A stretch of 64,000 nt of DNA from Acidobacteriota bacterium (GTDB lineage Bacteria > Acidobacteriota > Thermoanaerobaculia > Multivoradales > Multivoraceae): the NCBI GenBank assembly GCA_029263415.1, contig JAJCXN010000008.1:1-64000 (forward strand), in the 5' to 3' direction. The position numbers and the translations under genes were made by a program. Below are positions 1-9,900 of this stretch, piece after piece (position 1 is the first letter of the stretch; each line of letters opens with the position of its first letter). The notes under the pieces were generated by a model. That model made no database searches, had not been told where the DNA came from, and worked only from the letters and a program-made list of their open reading frames with translations.

Positions 1-123
1 GGTAGTAGTAAACCCGTTCCTCGCCCCATGAAACTCGAACCCTTACGTACGAGTACTCCGCGCCTCGATCTGGATGGAATGGGTGGGTGATCACAAACCG
101 CTCGACGACTGATCGCGGTGTAG

Positions 124-672
124 TTGATGACTCTTCCTCACGGGGTCAAAGAAAAATTGGTCAGCTCACCTCTAGATTGGCCAGGACTGCACTGCGCCAA
201 GGAGCTAGTGCAAGAGAACCCAATCGTGGAGGGCCATTGGGACGACTTGACTAAGAAGTACCGCCTCGAGAACGCCGGCAAGACTGCTACCACCGAAGAC
301 ATCCGTTCCGAGGAATGCCTTCAGCTCGATGTGCTCCCTTGCTGGCACGATCACGACCCCGAGTGGGTCAGAGAGTGGGTCTTGGCAAGAGTTGCTGAGA
401 TCGTCGAGGAGTACTCGGAACAAGCTGTGCTGGGAGCAGCAAAGGTCTTGACCCGGCCGGTCAGCGCCACTCCCAAGAAAGCCAAACGCTCCTACGCGGT
501 GGATTTTCACGTTCGCGATCCGGTGCTCAAGAAAGAGTGGCGCACAGTATACCGAGAGTTCGTGGGCGCGTTCCGCCAAGCCTGCCGGTACTTCCACGAA
601 TCAACCGACGAGTGCGGATTTCCACCGGGCTGCTTTCCGCCAAACGCCCCCTTCATTCCCGAAACGGCCTAG
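124..672 (+). pseudogene. C-terminal remnant of a REP-associated (RAYT/IS200-like) transposase
   Basis: The start of this frame (SSPLDWPGLHCAKELV, preceded by LPHGVKEKLV) matches the region that follows the catalytic Y1 domain in REP-associated tyrosine transposases, where 'LSHGVKENLV...DWPGVH' is typical. The 182 residues contain no HUH motif and no catalytic tyrosine region, so only the tail survives. The frame opens right after an in-frame TAG at 121-123, with another TGA at 88-90, and the first codon is TTG followed by ATG, so there is no convincing start. The C terminus is basic and ends in a Pro/Phe-rich tail. It lies next to a cluster of short intergenic repeats that such enzymes mobilise. 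Family recognition is from memory; calling it a decayed copy is inference. The rest could lie in another frame before position 1. Confidence 0.6.
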
Positions 673-894
673 TCCGCCTACTCGGCTCGGAGCCTTTCAC
701 CTCACAATCGCGAACTCATCGCCGCCTCCGCGTCGGGGCCTGGCGAAGCGTGTCAAATAGCCTGTCCGGAGGGGCTGATTCTGTGAAAAGTCGAATGCAA
801 GATGAGGGGCTGGCCGGCGCCCACGCTCTATAAGCGACCTGCAGCGGCTGAAATCGATCGGCAATGCGAACAGCAGGCTGGGCACCGCCCTAGT

Positions 895-950
895 TTCTCA
901 ACAATTGGCCGGCACTGTTTGGCTAGCACCATTTCTGGAGTTGGCGGCAC
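895..950. repeat. Intergenic repeat copy A (core ends CAATTGGCCGGCAC)
   Basis: Positions 895-915 carry a 21-base core (TTCTCAACA then ATTGGCCGGCAC) that recurs almost exactly at 2908-2928 and 5043-5063 and more loosely at 2965-2986. It is followed by degenerate GGCAC-containing segments (near 925 and 944). The 673-956 interval holds no convincing gene otherwise. The core lies just downstream of the end of the convergent DUF6616-like gene. Confidence 0.65.
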
Positions 951-956
951 TGTTGC

Positions 957-1322
957 CTACTGCAATTCCAGGCCAACAATGTCCGAGTTCAAGGCTGGTG
1001 GTGAGATCGCAACGCCGCTGAAGTTTGCCTGTTCGAAGTAGTCGAGAAAGCCGAGCTCTCTCGCTCCGGCCTCGAGCCGGTCAGAGAAGGCCTTGTCGGG
1101 AAGTCGCCACACCGCCATGTAGCGGTAGTCAATTCGCTCAGCACCGTCGTTGTTGTTGATCGCGCAAGCAAGAATCTCGGCTCCGCTTTCCACCATGAGC
1201 CCAAGAAATGGGCCAACCTTTTCGTCGAAGAAACGCTGGCGTTCCTCTACAGACAGCGATAGCCACGAAGGCCGGGCATTCCATATCTCGGTGAGGATGT
1301 ATCCAGAAGTTTCGTCGCTCAT
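957..1322 (-). CDS. DUF6616-like small protein
   Basis: A 121-residue soluble protein. The N terminus (YILTEIWNARPSWLSLSVEE) and the following RQRFFDEKVGPF segment match the conserved opening of the DUF6616 family as I remember it; the function of that family is unknown. No signal peptide or membrane segment is visible. The start at 1322 is supported by AAGGAAC a few bases upstream on the minus strand. It stands alone, followed by an intergenic repeat and preceded by a DNA alkylation repair gene in the same direction about 115 bp away. Confidence 0.7.
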   Translation of the reverse strand: MSDETSGYILTEIWNARPSWLSLSVEERQRFFDEKVGPFLGLMVESGAEILACAINNNDGAERIDYRYMAVWRLPDKAFSDRLEAGARELGFLDYFEQANFSGVAISPPALNSDIVGLELQ

Positions 1323-1438
1323 CTCTGTTCCTTAGCGTTGGGCATTGTTGAAAGTTTGCAGCCTAGCGGACACAGCATAGCCCCGGCACTGAGAAGTGCG
1401 TTTGCAGTTGTAAATGGAGGCCTCAGTTCGACCAACCC

Positions 1439-2077
1439 TCATTCTCGTTTCGCAACTTCGATTCGAATGAACTCTGGCAAGTATGAGGGCGTGCAGTTCT
1501 TGGCCACCGGGTCATCCTTGTACAACCCGGTTTGCTTGCCAAGCTTGATGCACCGGGATCGAAATTTCGGTTCATGAACACCGATCTGACCCGCGCAGAA
1601 GTTCATAGCCCACTGCACTTCCGGCGGCGCGTCCGCCATGTCCTGCTCCAAAGAATCAAGGAGCTTGTCGCTGTTCTCTGGAGCTGCCTTGCCGGTCCAC
1701 CGCAACCGTGCCTGGTGATACCAAAAGAGGCGGCGAAGAATCGGTGAAGCGTTCTCTTGCCACCTAAGGAGAAGGGCCCTGGTCTGCTTGTCCTTCATGA
1801 GTTGATTGGCTAAGAGCCAATCAGCTAGCTGGTTTTGTTCATTCTCGTTGTGCTGGCTCATGTCAGCGGCCAGCCTCTCAAGGACGTCCGGAGTTAAGAG
1901 CTTCTTGTCGAAGATCAAGGTAGAGAGAAGGCGAGGGTGATAGCCACCAATCGCCCACAGTTCGATGGCGAGTTCGTGGTCCTTCTTGATCACGGCGCCG
2001 CGCTTCTTGATTTCTCCGAGTTTCGTACCCGCACCGTTGATTTCAGAGGCGAGTCGCTTTGCCGTTGTGGTCGCCAT
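1439..2077 (-). CDS. AlkD-like DNA alkylation repair protein (HEAT-like repeats)
   Basis: A 212-residue helical protein with the pattern DHELAIELWAIGGYHPRLL and several Trp/Leu-rich helical pairs, typical of the DNA alkylation repair (AlkD/AlkC, ALR) superfamily. These are DNA glycosylases that excise alkylated bases without flipping them. The frame is open further upstream, but the start at 2077 (MATTTAKRLASEING) is preferred because a very strong Shine-Dalgarno (GGAAGGAAGGG) lies immediately before it. The conserved Trp-rich segment (QWAMNFCAGQIG) is present in the C-terminal half. Substrate specificity cannot be read from the sequence. It is monocistronic. Confidence 0.8.
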   Translation of the reverse strand: MATTTAKRLASEINGAGTKLGEIKKRGAVIKKDHELAIELWAIGGYHPRLLSTLIFDKKLLTPDVLERLAADMSQHNENEQNQLADWLLANQLMKDKQTRALLLRWQENASPILRRLFWYHQARLRWTGKAAPENSDKLLDSLEQDMADAPPEVQWAMNFCAGQIGVHEPKFRSRCIKLGKQTGLYKDDPVAKNCTPSYLPEFIRIEVAKRE

Positions 2078-2251
2078 TGTTCCCTTCCTTCCGTTCGGGC
2101 AGTTGCCCAATTGAACCGTTGGGCTGCGGAGCTTAGATGTACTCACCGGGCCCTAACCCGAAGCTCTGCACCTCCGCTGAAGTCTATGGCTAGCTACGGG
2201 GGTGCACTTCAAACTTGAAATCAGACCGCGTCCCACTCCGAGTTACCGGCT

Positions 2252-2833
2252 TCAACCCCTGCGAAGCGGTTTGATGCGTAACCGGTTCGCCGAGTCGTCG
2301 ATCAGCGTCGCCAGGCGCCGCTCCCGAGTATCCTCCCGCTTCGCGCTGGTCACCCAACGCGCCGCCTGCCTGCGGTAACCGGGCGGTTGCTCCTGATAGA
2401 ACTTCCACGCGCCCGTGGTCTCCTTGAAGCGGACTACCATCCGGTCCGTCAACGCTCCGTCCAGCTCGGCTGTCGCGTAGCCGCTATCGGGGTGCACTTC
2501 TTTGAAGGCGAAGGCAGCGAGACCTTCAGTTCTCATTCGGCCTTCCGCGATGAGCCGTTCGACAAGGTCGATGTTCCTTTGGCTCCAAACGCTCTTCGGT
2601 TTCCGAGGCGTGAAGCGGATCATGTAACTTTCGCTGCCCCGAGACTTCCGGATCCCGTCGATCCAGCCGAAGCACAGCGCTTCTGCGACCGTGTCTTCCC
2701 AAGTCACGGAAGGCTTGTTCGTCGCCTTCTTGTAGTAGCCCACCCAGAGGAGATCGGCCGTCGAGTGGTGCTCATCGAGCCACGCTCGGAAGTCAGCGGG
2801 TGCGGGGAAAAAGGTCGGGTTGGGCTCGGACAT
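2252..2833 (-). CDS. YdeI/OmpD-associated (OmdA) family protein
   Basis: A 193-residue soluble protein. Its opening (PTFFPAPADFRAWLDEHH), the segment LLWVGYYKKATNKPSVTWED and the core EALCFGWIDGIRKS are hallmarks of the YdeI/OmdA family. The C terminus carries the usual basic 'AKREDTRERRLATLIDDSANRLRIKP'-type tail. The biochemical role of the family is not settled; members have been linked to stress and peptide resistance. The start at 2833 is chosen because family homology begins there; the frame is open 27 codons upstream with no homology. No clear Shine-Dalgarno. The 3' end lies about 175 bp from the next gene. Confidence 0.8.
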   Translation of the reverse strand: MSEPNPTFFPAPADFRAWLDEHHSTADLLWVGYYKKATNKPSVTWEDTVAEALCFGWIDGIRKSRGSESYMIRFTPRKPKSVWSQRNIDLVERLIAEGRMRTEGLAAFAFKEVHPDSGYATAELDGALTDRMVVRFKETTGAWKFYQEQPPGYRRQAARWVTSAKREDTRERRLATLIDDSANRLRIKPLRRG

Positions 2834-2907
2834 GATCGACGCTCGATAGGAGGAGAACTGACTCCAAGCGCGAAACGCTATCGCACCACCAACCCGGCCT
2901 GCCTGGT

Positions 2908-3034
2908 TTCTCAATAATTGGCCGGCACCTTCCCCGGCAGCACCTTCCCGGCACCTTCCCCGGGTTTGTCAACAATTGGCTGGCACCCTTTCCTGGAAGC
3001 AAACAGCACCGTTCCCAGGAAAAGGGGGTCAATT
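2908..3034. repeat. Intergenic repeat copies B and B2 with REP-like inverted ends
   Basis: Two copies of the repeat core (2908-2928 and 2965-2986) are separated by iterated CACCTTCCCCGG-like units, and the block closes with GAAAAGGGGGTCAATTGAG (about 3016-3034). That end is partly the inverse of the opening TCTCAATAATTGG. The arrangement resembles a paired REP-type element. It fills much of the 2834-3218 gap upstream of the lectin-like gene, which otherwise shows nothing. Confidence 0.6.
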
Positions 3035-3218
3035 GAGGTTCTCGGTGTGTCCTCTCTGGTAACAGAACGCCGCTATTCGACAGTTCAGTATGGGCGAAGA
3101 CTCAAGCGCAGGTGAGCGTGCAACGCCAATCGCTCGATCACTGCTTTGTGCGCCGCTGCCAAACGATGTCTTCGGCCAAGGACCCGCTGCCTGTTTACTC
3201 AACTCTCGGAGCCCCAAG

Positions 3219-4544
3219 ATGCCAGCCCAAGTACGTCGTTCAATCGCCGCTGCTCTCGCCATCGTCTTCGCCCACATGATCCTGCCTGTCACCAACGCAG
3301 CCTGCGCACAGGCGCCTACCCCCGATCCGCTAACCGGCCACTACTATGAACTCACCACCGAAACCTACTTTTGGGACGCAGCGCGTGTCGAGGCTGTCTC
3401 GCGCACGTTTGGCGGCGAGCCCGGGCATCTGGTCACCATCTCCACGGTGCGAGAGCACAGCGTCGTTCGACGGCTCAACGATCAGTTTCTCGCCTGGTTA
3501 GGCCTCGTCGACAGCACCAGCACGAGCACAATCGACGGCTTCGATTACGCGAAACTCGGTACCGAGGAGCAGGGCGACACCAGCGGATCCCCTGATCCAC
3601 TAGCGAACACCGCGCCAGTCTCTGGCGAACGCGGCTTCGGCTTTCAATGGATCAACGGCGATCCATACACGTTTCAGCTGTGGGGACCCGGCGAGCCCGG
3701 AGACGCCTTTGGAGGCGAGGACGGGGTCGAAATGAGAGTGGGTGGCGTTTTCGCCGACCTCTGCATGGGAGCCACAGTGCCACCAGAACCGGGTTCAGGG
3801 CCCTGCGCCTTTCCGACTGTAAGGCGAGCCGGCATCGAGTACGACGTCGAGCTGCCCGATGTTCAGCGTTTGGACTTGTTGGAGCGTCGCCCGGATGCGT
3901 CCTTCATGGGCACCGGCAGCATCGCGAATCTGGCCGACGCCAACGCACTGCTGGCTTTGCCCAGCGGTCACACCGACATTGCAATGGAGGCTACTGACAA
4001 GGCCTACGTCTTGAGCTTCCATGACCCCGACGCTGGTGGCGGACTTAGCACCCTGGTGCGCTCTCCGATACTCACCGACTCACTTGGGTTGAGCGATGAG
4101 AACCTCGCGTTTCGTGCACTTGGCCAGGTCGTCATCCCGACCGCGGGGGATTGGACATTCGCGGCTTCACACAACAGCAGCATTCGGGTGGTCGTCGGCA
4201 ACAACAGCTTTACCAGTGAGGATGGAGTTAGCTCGCCATCCTCGACGCACCTGTTCCGGACCGGTGTAGGGAACGAGTTGATTGTCGCGCCGGGAGGTAG
4301 CGGCGATGTCTTCCACTTCCCCGATGCAGGCACCTACGAGATCAGCGTTACCTGGGCCTACGGAGCTCCACTGAACCGCTTCTTGCAGCTATTTGCCTCC
4401 CCAGGCGACGTAAGCGAGTTCGATGAGGCAATCTTCCCGCTAGTGGGCGACAACCTCAACGACGGCCTGATCGTGCTCGGCCCGGAAGTGCTCTTTGCGG
4501 ACGGTTTCGAGAGCGGCGACACCTCCGCGTGGTCGAATTCCTGA
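3219..4544 (+). CDS. Secreted C-type lectin-like protein with C-terminal FADGFESGD tail
   Basis: A 441-residue exported protein. Residues 1-32 form a signal peptide (MPAQVRRSIAAALAIVFAHM, ending near ACAQA). Residues of about 38-180 look like a C-type lectin fold: HYYELTTETYFWDAARVEA and GEPGHLVTIST at the start, then GFQWINGDPYTFQLWGPGEP. This is followed by beta-rich sequence with a PA14-like flavour (TAGDWTFAASHNSSIRVVV; DAGTYEISVTWAYGA). The C terminus, VLFADGFESGDTSAWS, is a tail seen on many exported proteins of Acidobacteriota and some other bacteria, probably a sorting or anchoring signal. ATG at 3219 is preferred to an upstream in-frame start because the signal peptide begins there and CGGAG precedes it. 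Ligand unknown. Confidence 0.75.
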   Translation: MPAQVRRSIAAALAIVFAHMILPVTNAACAQAPTPDPLTGHYYELTTETYFWDAARVEAVSRTFGGEPGHLVTISTVREHSVVRRLNDQFLAWLGLVDSTSTSTIDGFDYAKLGTEEQGDTSGSPDPLANTAPVSGERGFGFQWINGDPYTFQLWGPGEPGDAFGGEDGVEMRVGGVFADLCMGATVPPEPGSGPCAFPTVRRAGIEYDVELPDVQRLDLLERRPDASFMGTGSIANLADANALLALPSGHTDIAMEATDKAYVLSFHDPDAGGGLSTLVRSPILTDSLGLSDENLAFRALGQVVIPTAGDWTFAASHNSSIRVVVGNNSFTSEDGVSSPSSTHLFRTGVGNELIVAPGGSGDVFHFPDAGTYEISVTWAYGAPLNRFLQLFASPGDVSEFDEAIFPLVGDNLNDGLIVLGPEVLFADGFESGDTSAWSNS

Positions 4545-5042
4545 GCGAGCCTTCGCCCTCCAACCCAACGAGCCCACAGTGAATCAGTCGTTCCAAGCAA
4601 CGTGGGATCTGCCCTGGCGGCCTTGTGGCTACCGGTCACGCTGATTCACGGACGCACTAGAACCGTTAACGAACGCTTCGAACGGCCTCTTTCCGGCAAC
4701 AACAGGTGCCCCAACAACAGGTGCCTGCCAAGTGTAGGAGCCCAGGCGCCTGTCTTGGGCTTAGGACGCGTTTGCGCGGCTCAGCGTATTCGGAGCGAAT
4801 AGGCCGAATCAGCAAGGAAGGAGTGAGATGGAGGAAGCGCTGCAATCAGAACCCAGGCGCGGGCGAAACGAAGGAGCAAGATGGACATCCCCTTGACTCG
4901 AACGACCGACTCATAGGGACCAAGCGTAGAGCGGCTGATGTGGACGAAGCGGCCCAGCTCCGCGCCCGTGACCCTCAAGGGGTTGAGCGGAAACGGACGA
5001 GAGCGGAAGCGCAAAGCTCCTCACGAGTGGCCGGGTTGGTCC

Positions 5043-5150
5043 TTCTCGACAATTGGCCGGCACCTTTCTCTGGGCACCTTTCTCTGCACCTTTTCTCTCT
5101 CGGGCACCTTTTCTCGCCGGGCACCCTTTCTCTCTTTTCTCTGGTGAATA
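5043..5150. repeat. Intergenic repeat copy C with iterated GGCACCTTTTCTC units
   Basis: The 21-base core recurs at 5043-5063 and runs into at least five tandem, slightly varied units of GGGCACCTTTTCTC (to about 5145). The rest of the 4545-5222 gap shows no convincing gene. A short minus-strand stretch around 4920-5014 has a faintly HTH-like composition (GAELGRFVHISRSTL) and could be debris of a transposase accessory domain, but I do not annotate it. Confidence 0.65.
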
Positions 5151-5222
5151 CCGCACTAGTACTGCGTGTAGGCGTTGAGGACGATCTGCAACGGGGGCAC
5201 GTGAGTCCAACTCAAGTCGGAC

Positions 5223-5537
5223 TCACCGAGCGGTAAGGCCCGATCTCGGCGCCAAGAAACCCATCCAGAACTGCGCGGACTTGGTATTGACGGGCACCAA
5301 ATTTCTAAAGGAGAACGAGCCCTCGGCCCCAGACAACGCCTCGCCAACACGCTTGCGTGTACCGCTGGCCTCATCGATCAGAAGAAGCGTTACGTACGCT
5401 CCAGGCTGCTGCCTCAAGTCGTCTCCATCAAGAGACACAACGGTGCCGACAACTTGAACGCGAACAGGCCCAAGCGCCGCCGACGCGCAGCCAGCTGCTA
5501 TCGCCGCAGCCAACAAGTAAGACGTCCACCGCGGCAT
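5223..5537 (-). CDS. Small putative lipoprotein, function unknown
   Basis: A 104-residue protein beginning MPRWTSYLLAAAIAAGCASA, a short lipoprotein signal with a lipobox-like AAGC. The remaining residues (VQVVGTVVSLDGDD ... GEALSGAEGSFSFRNLVP) resemble a small beta-sandwich of the carboxypeptidase-regulatory type. No known family is recognised with confidence. The Shine-Dalgarno is weak. The 3' end abuts the repeat block C. It may be a real small exported protein or a truncated larger one. Confidence 0.45.
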   Translation of the reverse strand: MPRWTSYLLAAAIAAGCASAALGPVRVQVVGTVVSLDGDDLRQQPGAYVTLLLIDEASGTRKRVGEALSGAEGSFSFRNLVPVNTKSAQFWMGFLAPRSGLTAR

Positions 5538-5682
5538 AGCAAATAGAAGCTACCTGGCCTCATTGGCGAGAGCGCCAAGCGAAGCCAAGAGTGATGAGCC
5601 AAACGGCTGACGTTGGTTTGTGGCAAGCACCTATGGGGTCCAGTTCAGCGGTTGGTTCGGCGGCCAGCAGATACCGCTCAAA

Positions 5683-6111
5683 CTAGTCGGTTGCTGGCAG
5701 CTGGATGCAGCCCAACAGGAAAGCACCCGCCGCCGCAGACCAGACCGAGTACGACAGGGCAGGTTCGAAACCGTAGGCCGCGGTCATGCTTACAGCAAAC
5801 ACCATCAGCAGGGCCCCACTTCCGAACGCGAAAACCCGAGCTTTGACTCCCATCAGCAGACCCAATGCCAGGAAGATCTCCAGTATCGTGGCTCCCCAAC
5901 CTGCGGCTTTGACCAAGCTGGCAGGCAGATACCACAGTAGGTCGCCCGTATAGACGAGGAAAGCTTCGAAGTCGCCCCATGCCACCCCGGAGGTGCCCGC
6001 CGGACCCCACAGACCGAACCTGTCAGCGACAGCAGACAGAAAACCTGCCGCTAGAGCTAGACGTAGGAAGACTGCTGCGGGTTTCGTTGGACCAACTCCT
6101 TTATGGGACAA
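5683..6111 (-). CDS. DoxX family membrane protein
   Basis: A 142-residue protein with four hydrophobic segments and the DoxX-type opening LRLALAAGFLSAVADRFGLW, followed by a loop and the helix ATILEIFLALGLLMGVKAR. DoxX-like proteins are small inner-membrane proteins linked to quinone, thiol or oxidative metabolism; the specific role here is unknown. The start is TTG at 6111 as the frame stands, and a better start cannot be identified. It is a single gene between a lipoprotein and a long gap. Confidence 0.8.
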   Translation of the reverse strand: MSHKGVGPTKPAAVFLRLALAAGFLSAVADRFGLWGPAGTSGVAWGDFEAFLVYTGDLLWYLPASLVKAAGWGATILEIFLALGLLMGVKARVFAFGSGALLMVFAVSMTAAYGFEPALSYSVWSAAAGAFLLGCIQLPATD

Positions 6112-6978
6112 CTAGCTGGCCCGCGGAGCACAACTTGGTTGACTCTTGATCATCGGGACGGAGGATAACTTCAACCGCACCACCCAGGCCAGCAGCTGGG
6201 CCTGATCGGGTGGGGGCCGGGTCCTGGACGCCCAACTACCCAAGTCAACCTGCGAAATCATCGAACACCTCATTTGCGACCACTAAGTCTTTCGCAGCAT
6301 CCCCAGATCCTTCGCAAGACTCCCGGCCAGCCGGTCAGTCCTTTAGGGACAGTGATCTTCCACGCTTGAACTCAGTTTGCCACATCCTCTTACATTGCGT
6401 TGAACTCGCAGCATAGTGTGGTTGCTGAACCACGCAGTCTCTTCGTTTGCGCGACTCTGCCGAGTCCGGGAGCCGCGTGCTCCGGGCTGGGCCGTCTGGC
6501 ACAGAGTCAACGTGGAGTCGGCGACCCGCTGCGATGCGTAGCAGTTGGTGTCGTTATCTCTGGAATCCCTCTCACCTCCTGGCCCCATCGGCCTGACAAT
6601 CTGCCGCTTGCCTGGCAGCTAGCGTTCTTGTAATCGCGCTCGGCGATGACTCGGTCAGCCTGCATGACCGCGATGCATCGACGGGCTCTTATGCAACCTT
6701 CGCAGCGACTCTGCCAGTGCGAGGGAGGTTCGGCGGAACGCGGTTGCGATCACCCTATCGACGTTATGAGTCGGCGAGTCTTGCGACACAGGCGGCCCGG
6801 GAAAGACCACGTGGCCGGGTGGCACCCAAGCGCCGTGCCGACCACCTGGCATGCTCCACCGATAGACAACTCGATACTTTTGGCCGCCACCTAGGCGAAC
6901 GGTGGTCCCGCCATTCGGCTTTGAGTGCTCCATTGCTGACCCCTTTGATCCAGCGACACGCGGTGCTCGGTGCTCGGC
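6112..6978. other. Long intergenic region without a recognisable gene
   Basis: This 867-base stretch separates the DoxX gene from the 3' end of the kinase gene. Short open frames exist on both strands (the longest about 100 codons), but none has a family signature, a credible Shine-Dalgarno or a consistent composition. I see no tRNA, strong terminator or long repeat in it. Confidence 0.5.
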
Positions 6979-9900
6979 TCAGCGCTCCAAAACGGTCGTG
7001 CGCCAGCGTTCCCTGATCGCCTCGAACTGGACGTTGCCAAACAGCGGTTCGAGGTCGGCATCGTCCATGGCCGAAACGCGAGATTCGTCGCGCTGAAAGT
7101 AGAACTCGAGTGCCGCTAGAGCCCGATCGACCTCGCCGCGCTGAGCGTAGAAGCTCGCGCGCGTGATCAAGCTCTCAGGACTGTCGAGTGAGCAGGACGT
7201 CACTTCTGTGCACCCAGCCGCCTCGAGCGCGCGTTCAAAGCTAACTAGCGCATCCGCACTCAACCCACGCCCCTCTTGTTGCAGTGCGCGTTGCAGCCAC
7301 GCAAGGCCCTGTTGGCTTTCCGCCCCAACTACTGAGGACCCAAGCTGCTGCGTGCTCAAGAGTAGATCATCCGTGAGATCGATCGCTTCTTGGGTGCGGC
7401 CTTGCCAACGCAGCAACGTAGCGAGATCCCGTTGGTAGTTCAACGTACCGCCCTGATCAGCGACACTCATCTTGTCTGCGCTCAGCAGAGCCAATCGAAA
7501 CTGCTCTTCCGCCTCTGCGACTCGTCCTTGCAACCAGAGGCATCGTGCGAGCGGCCCACGAATTCGGGTCGCTGGCACCGTGTCACCCCCAACCGAGTTC
7601 TCTAGGATCTCTAAGCCCTCGCGAAAACTCGCCTCGGCGCCCACCAGGTCGCCTAAGTTGAGTTGAATCCAACCTTGATTCTGAAGTGCGTCCGCAAGCG
7701 AGGGGTGTTCGTTGCCCAACGCAAGCCGCCCCACCGTGATCGCCTTCGCCGACGCTTCGAGCGCTGCGTGCTGCCGGCCCATGCGTCGCTGCAGGACCCC
7801 GAGATTCTGGTTGAGCACCATGAAATTTGGGTGCCCTTCAGGAAGAAACGTTTCGAAGATCGTAATCGACTGCTGGATTAGATCGGCGGCGCGTTCTTCC
7901 TCGCCTAAGTAGAGAGCAATACTGCCCAGATTGTTGAGGACGGTCGCTACGCCGGCGTGCGGCGGGTTCTCATTGACCGTCGCTGCATCAAGCGCTCGCT
8001 GGTAGGCCGCTCGTGCCTCGTCGTATCGGCCCTGTTGGCGCAAGACCGTGCCCAGATTGTTGTACGCACCCCCTACCGCCTGATCTGTTGGACCGATTGC
8101 ACCTTCGTTGGAAGCGAGCTGCTCGCGCAGCACCGTTTCAGCAGCAGCGAGCTCGCCGCGGTTGCGCAACAGGCCGCCGAGGCGAGCGGCTGCCAATAGC
8201 CTCTGTCGGTGCAGTTGTTCAACATCAAGCGACCCTGGGGGTGGATCAAAACCCATGACCCTTCGCAAGAGAGCCTCAGACTCGTCGTAGCGCCCTTGAG
8301 CGCGATAGATGTCGCCAAACAAGGCAAGCAGGCGAAGCTGAGTCGCGTGCTCATCTTCGAGCGCGTCGATACTTTCGGCCCCTCGATCTAAGACTTCGTT
8401 GACCGTAATGTCGCGACCCGCGCGCTCACGTGGATCAGCCGCCTTGAACAGGTCACCCATGAATCGTACGGTTCGTTCCGCCGTTTGCCGTTGTGCCTCT
8501 GCTTCGCGCCCCGATGATCGCGCGGACAGCAGTCCATACGTTGTGCCAATCAACCCCGCAGTCACCGCTGCGGCAAGCAGGGCTGCTGCGAGCACACCCG
8601 CGCGGTTTCGACGGGCAAATTTCTGAGCGCGATATCGCAAGGTCGGAGGACCTGCTGATACCGGCTCATCGTTCAAGTGGCGATGGAGGTCGGCTGCAAA
8701 CTCAACAGCACTCTGGTAACGGCGCTTTCGATCTTTACCAAGCGCCTTGAGCAACACCCAATCGAGATCGCCCCGCAGCCGACGAGCAAGCGCATCGACT
8801 TCGAGCCCGCGTTGGGCCGCGGCGGAGTCTGTCCCGTCACCTGCTTCACCCGCTTCACCTACAGGCGGCGCTGGCAGCGTCACCGACCTTGCCGAACCCT
8901 GCAACGCAGTTGCGACCTTCTCGCTGGGTCTGGTGGCCTCCTGTTCACGAATCATCCTGCGCATTTCATCGAACCCAGCAGCGCGCAGCTCCCGCCGGGA
9001 AATTGGCAGCCCTCCGGTCAGCAACTCGTACAGCACAAGCCCGAGTGAGTAGATGTCACTGCGGACATCGACATCAATAGCGCCGAGCGACGCTTGCTCG
9101 GGGCTCATGTACTCGGGCGTTCCAACAAGATCTCCAACCCGCGTTGCTTGGCTTTCTGCAAGCAACGGCTCCTCAATCGCTTTGGCAATGCCAAAGTCGA
9201 TCACCTTGACCGTTCCAACGTCTCGAGAGCTGCGGCCTTTGTTCGAGTAACCCTTGGACCCGGCGCCTCGTGACGGAGTCTGTTCTTCGGACTCGGTCGC
9301 TGGGTCCTGCAAGCCGGCTGTCTTGGCCTCCGAAGAAGCTGCAGGCGACTCGGCAACCAGAATGTTCGAAGGCTTCAGGTCGCGATGAATCACGCCCTTC
9401 TGGTGTGCATGCTGGACTGCATCAAGCACAGCAAGGAACAGATGAATGCGGTCTTTGATGCCAAGACGGTGCTGGTCACAGTAGTGAGTGATTGAAACAC
9501 CGCGTACAAGCTCCATTACGAAGTAGGGCCTGCCATCCTCGTGAATGTCGGCATCTAGGACCCGCGCAATGTTTGGATGATCCATCACCGCCAGGGCCTG
9601 CTGTTCTGCCTCAAAGCGAGCGATCGCGGCCGCGTTAGACAATCCGCCACGAATCAACTTGAGCGCAACCGTCCGACGCAGCGGTTCCTCTTGCGTCGCC
9701 TCGAAGACCTGGCCCATTCCACCTTCGCCGAGCATGCGCCCCAGGCGATAGCGGCCGATCTGCTCGGGGACTTCCGCGCTTTCCTTGCGAACGGCAGCAA
9801 CCCGAGCAGCCAACCCTTCCACCCCTTCGACGCCCGCGCCACCGGATTCAGCCTCGCGCTCTCGTTTGAGCATCCTGAGGACTTCGTCGGCGACAGCCAC

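Noticed and set aside
205-597. Minus-strand frame opposite the transposase remnant
   Set aside because: Antisense shadow of the transposase coding frame.
4781-5014. Minus-strand frame with HTH-like GAELGRFVHISRSTL
   Set aside because: Could be transposase debris, but too short and without a second supporting motif.
4706-5236. Open frame of about 176 codons on the plus strand
   Set aside because: It runs straight through the intergenic repeat block and its peptide has no family signature; the openness comes from the repetitive sequence.
6655-6933. Minus-strand frame of 92 codons in the long gap before the kinase
   Set aside because: No homology recalled, no Shine-Dalgarno, and competing frames are of similar length.
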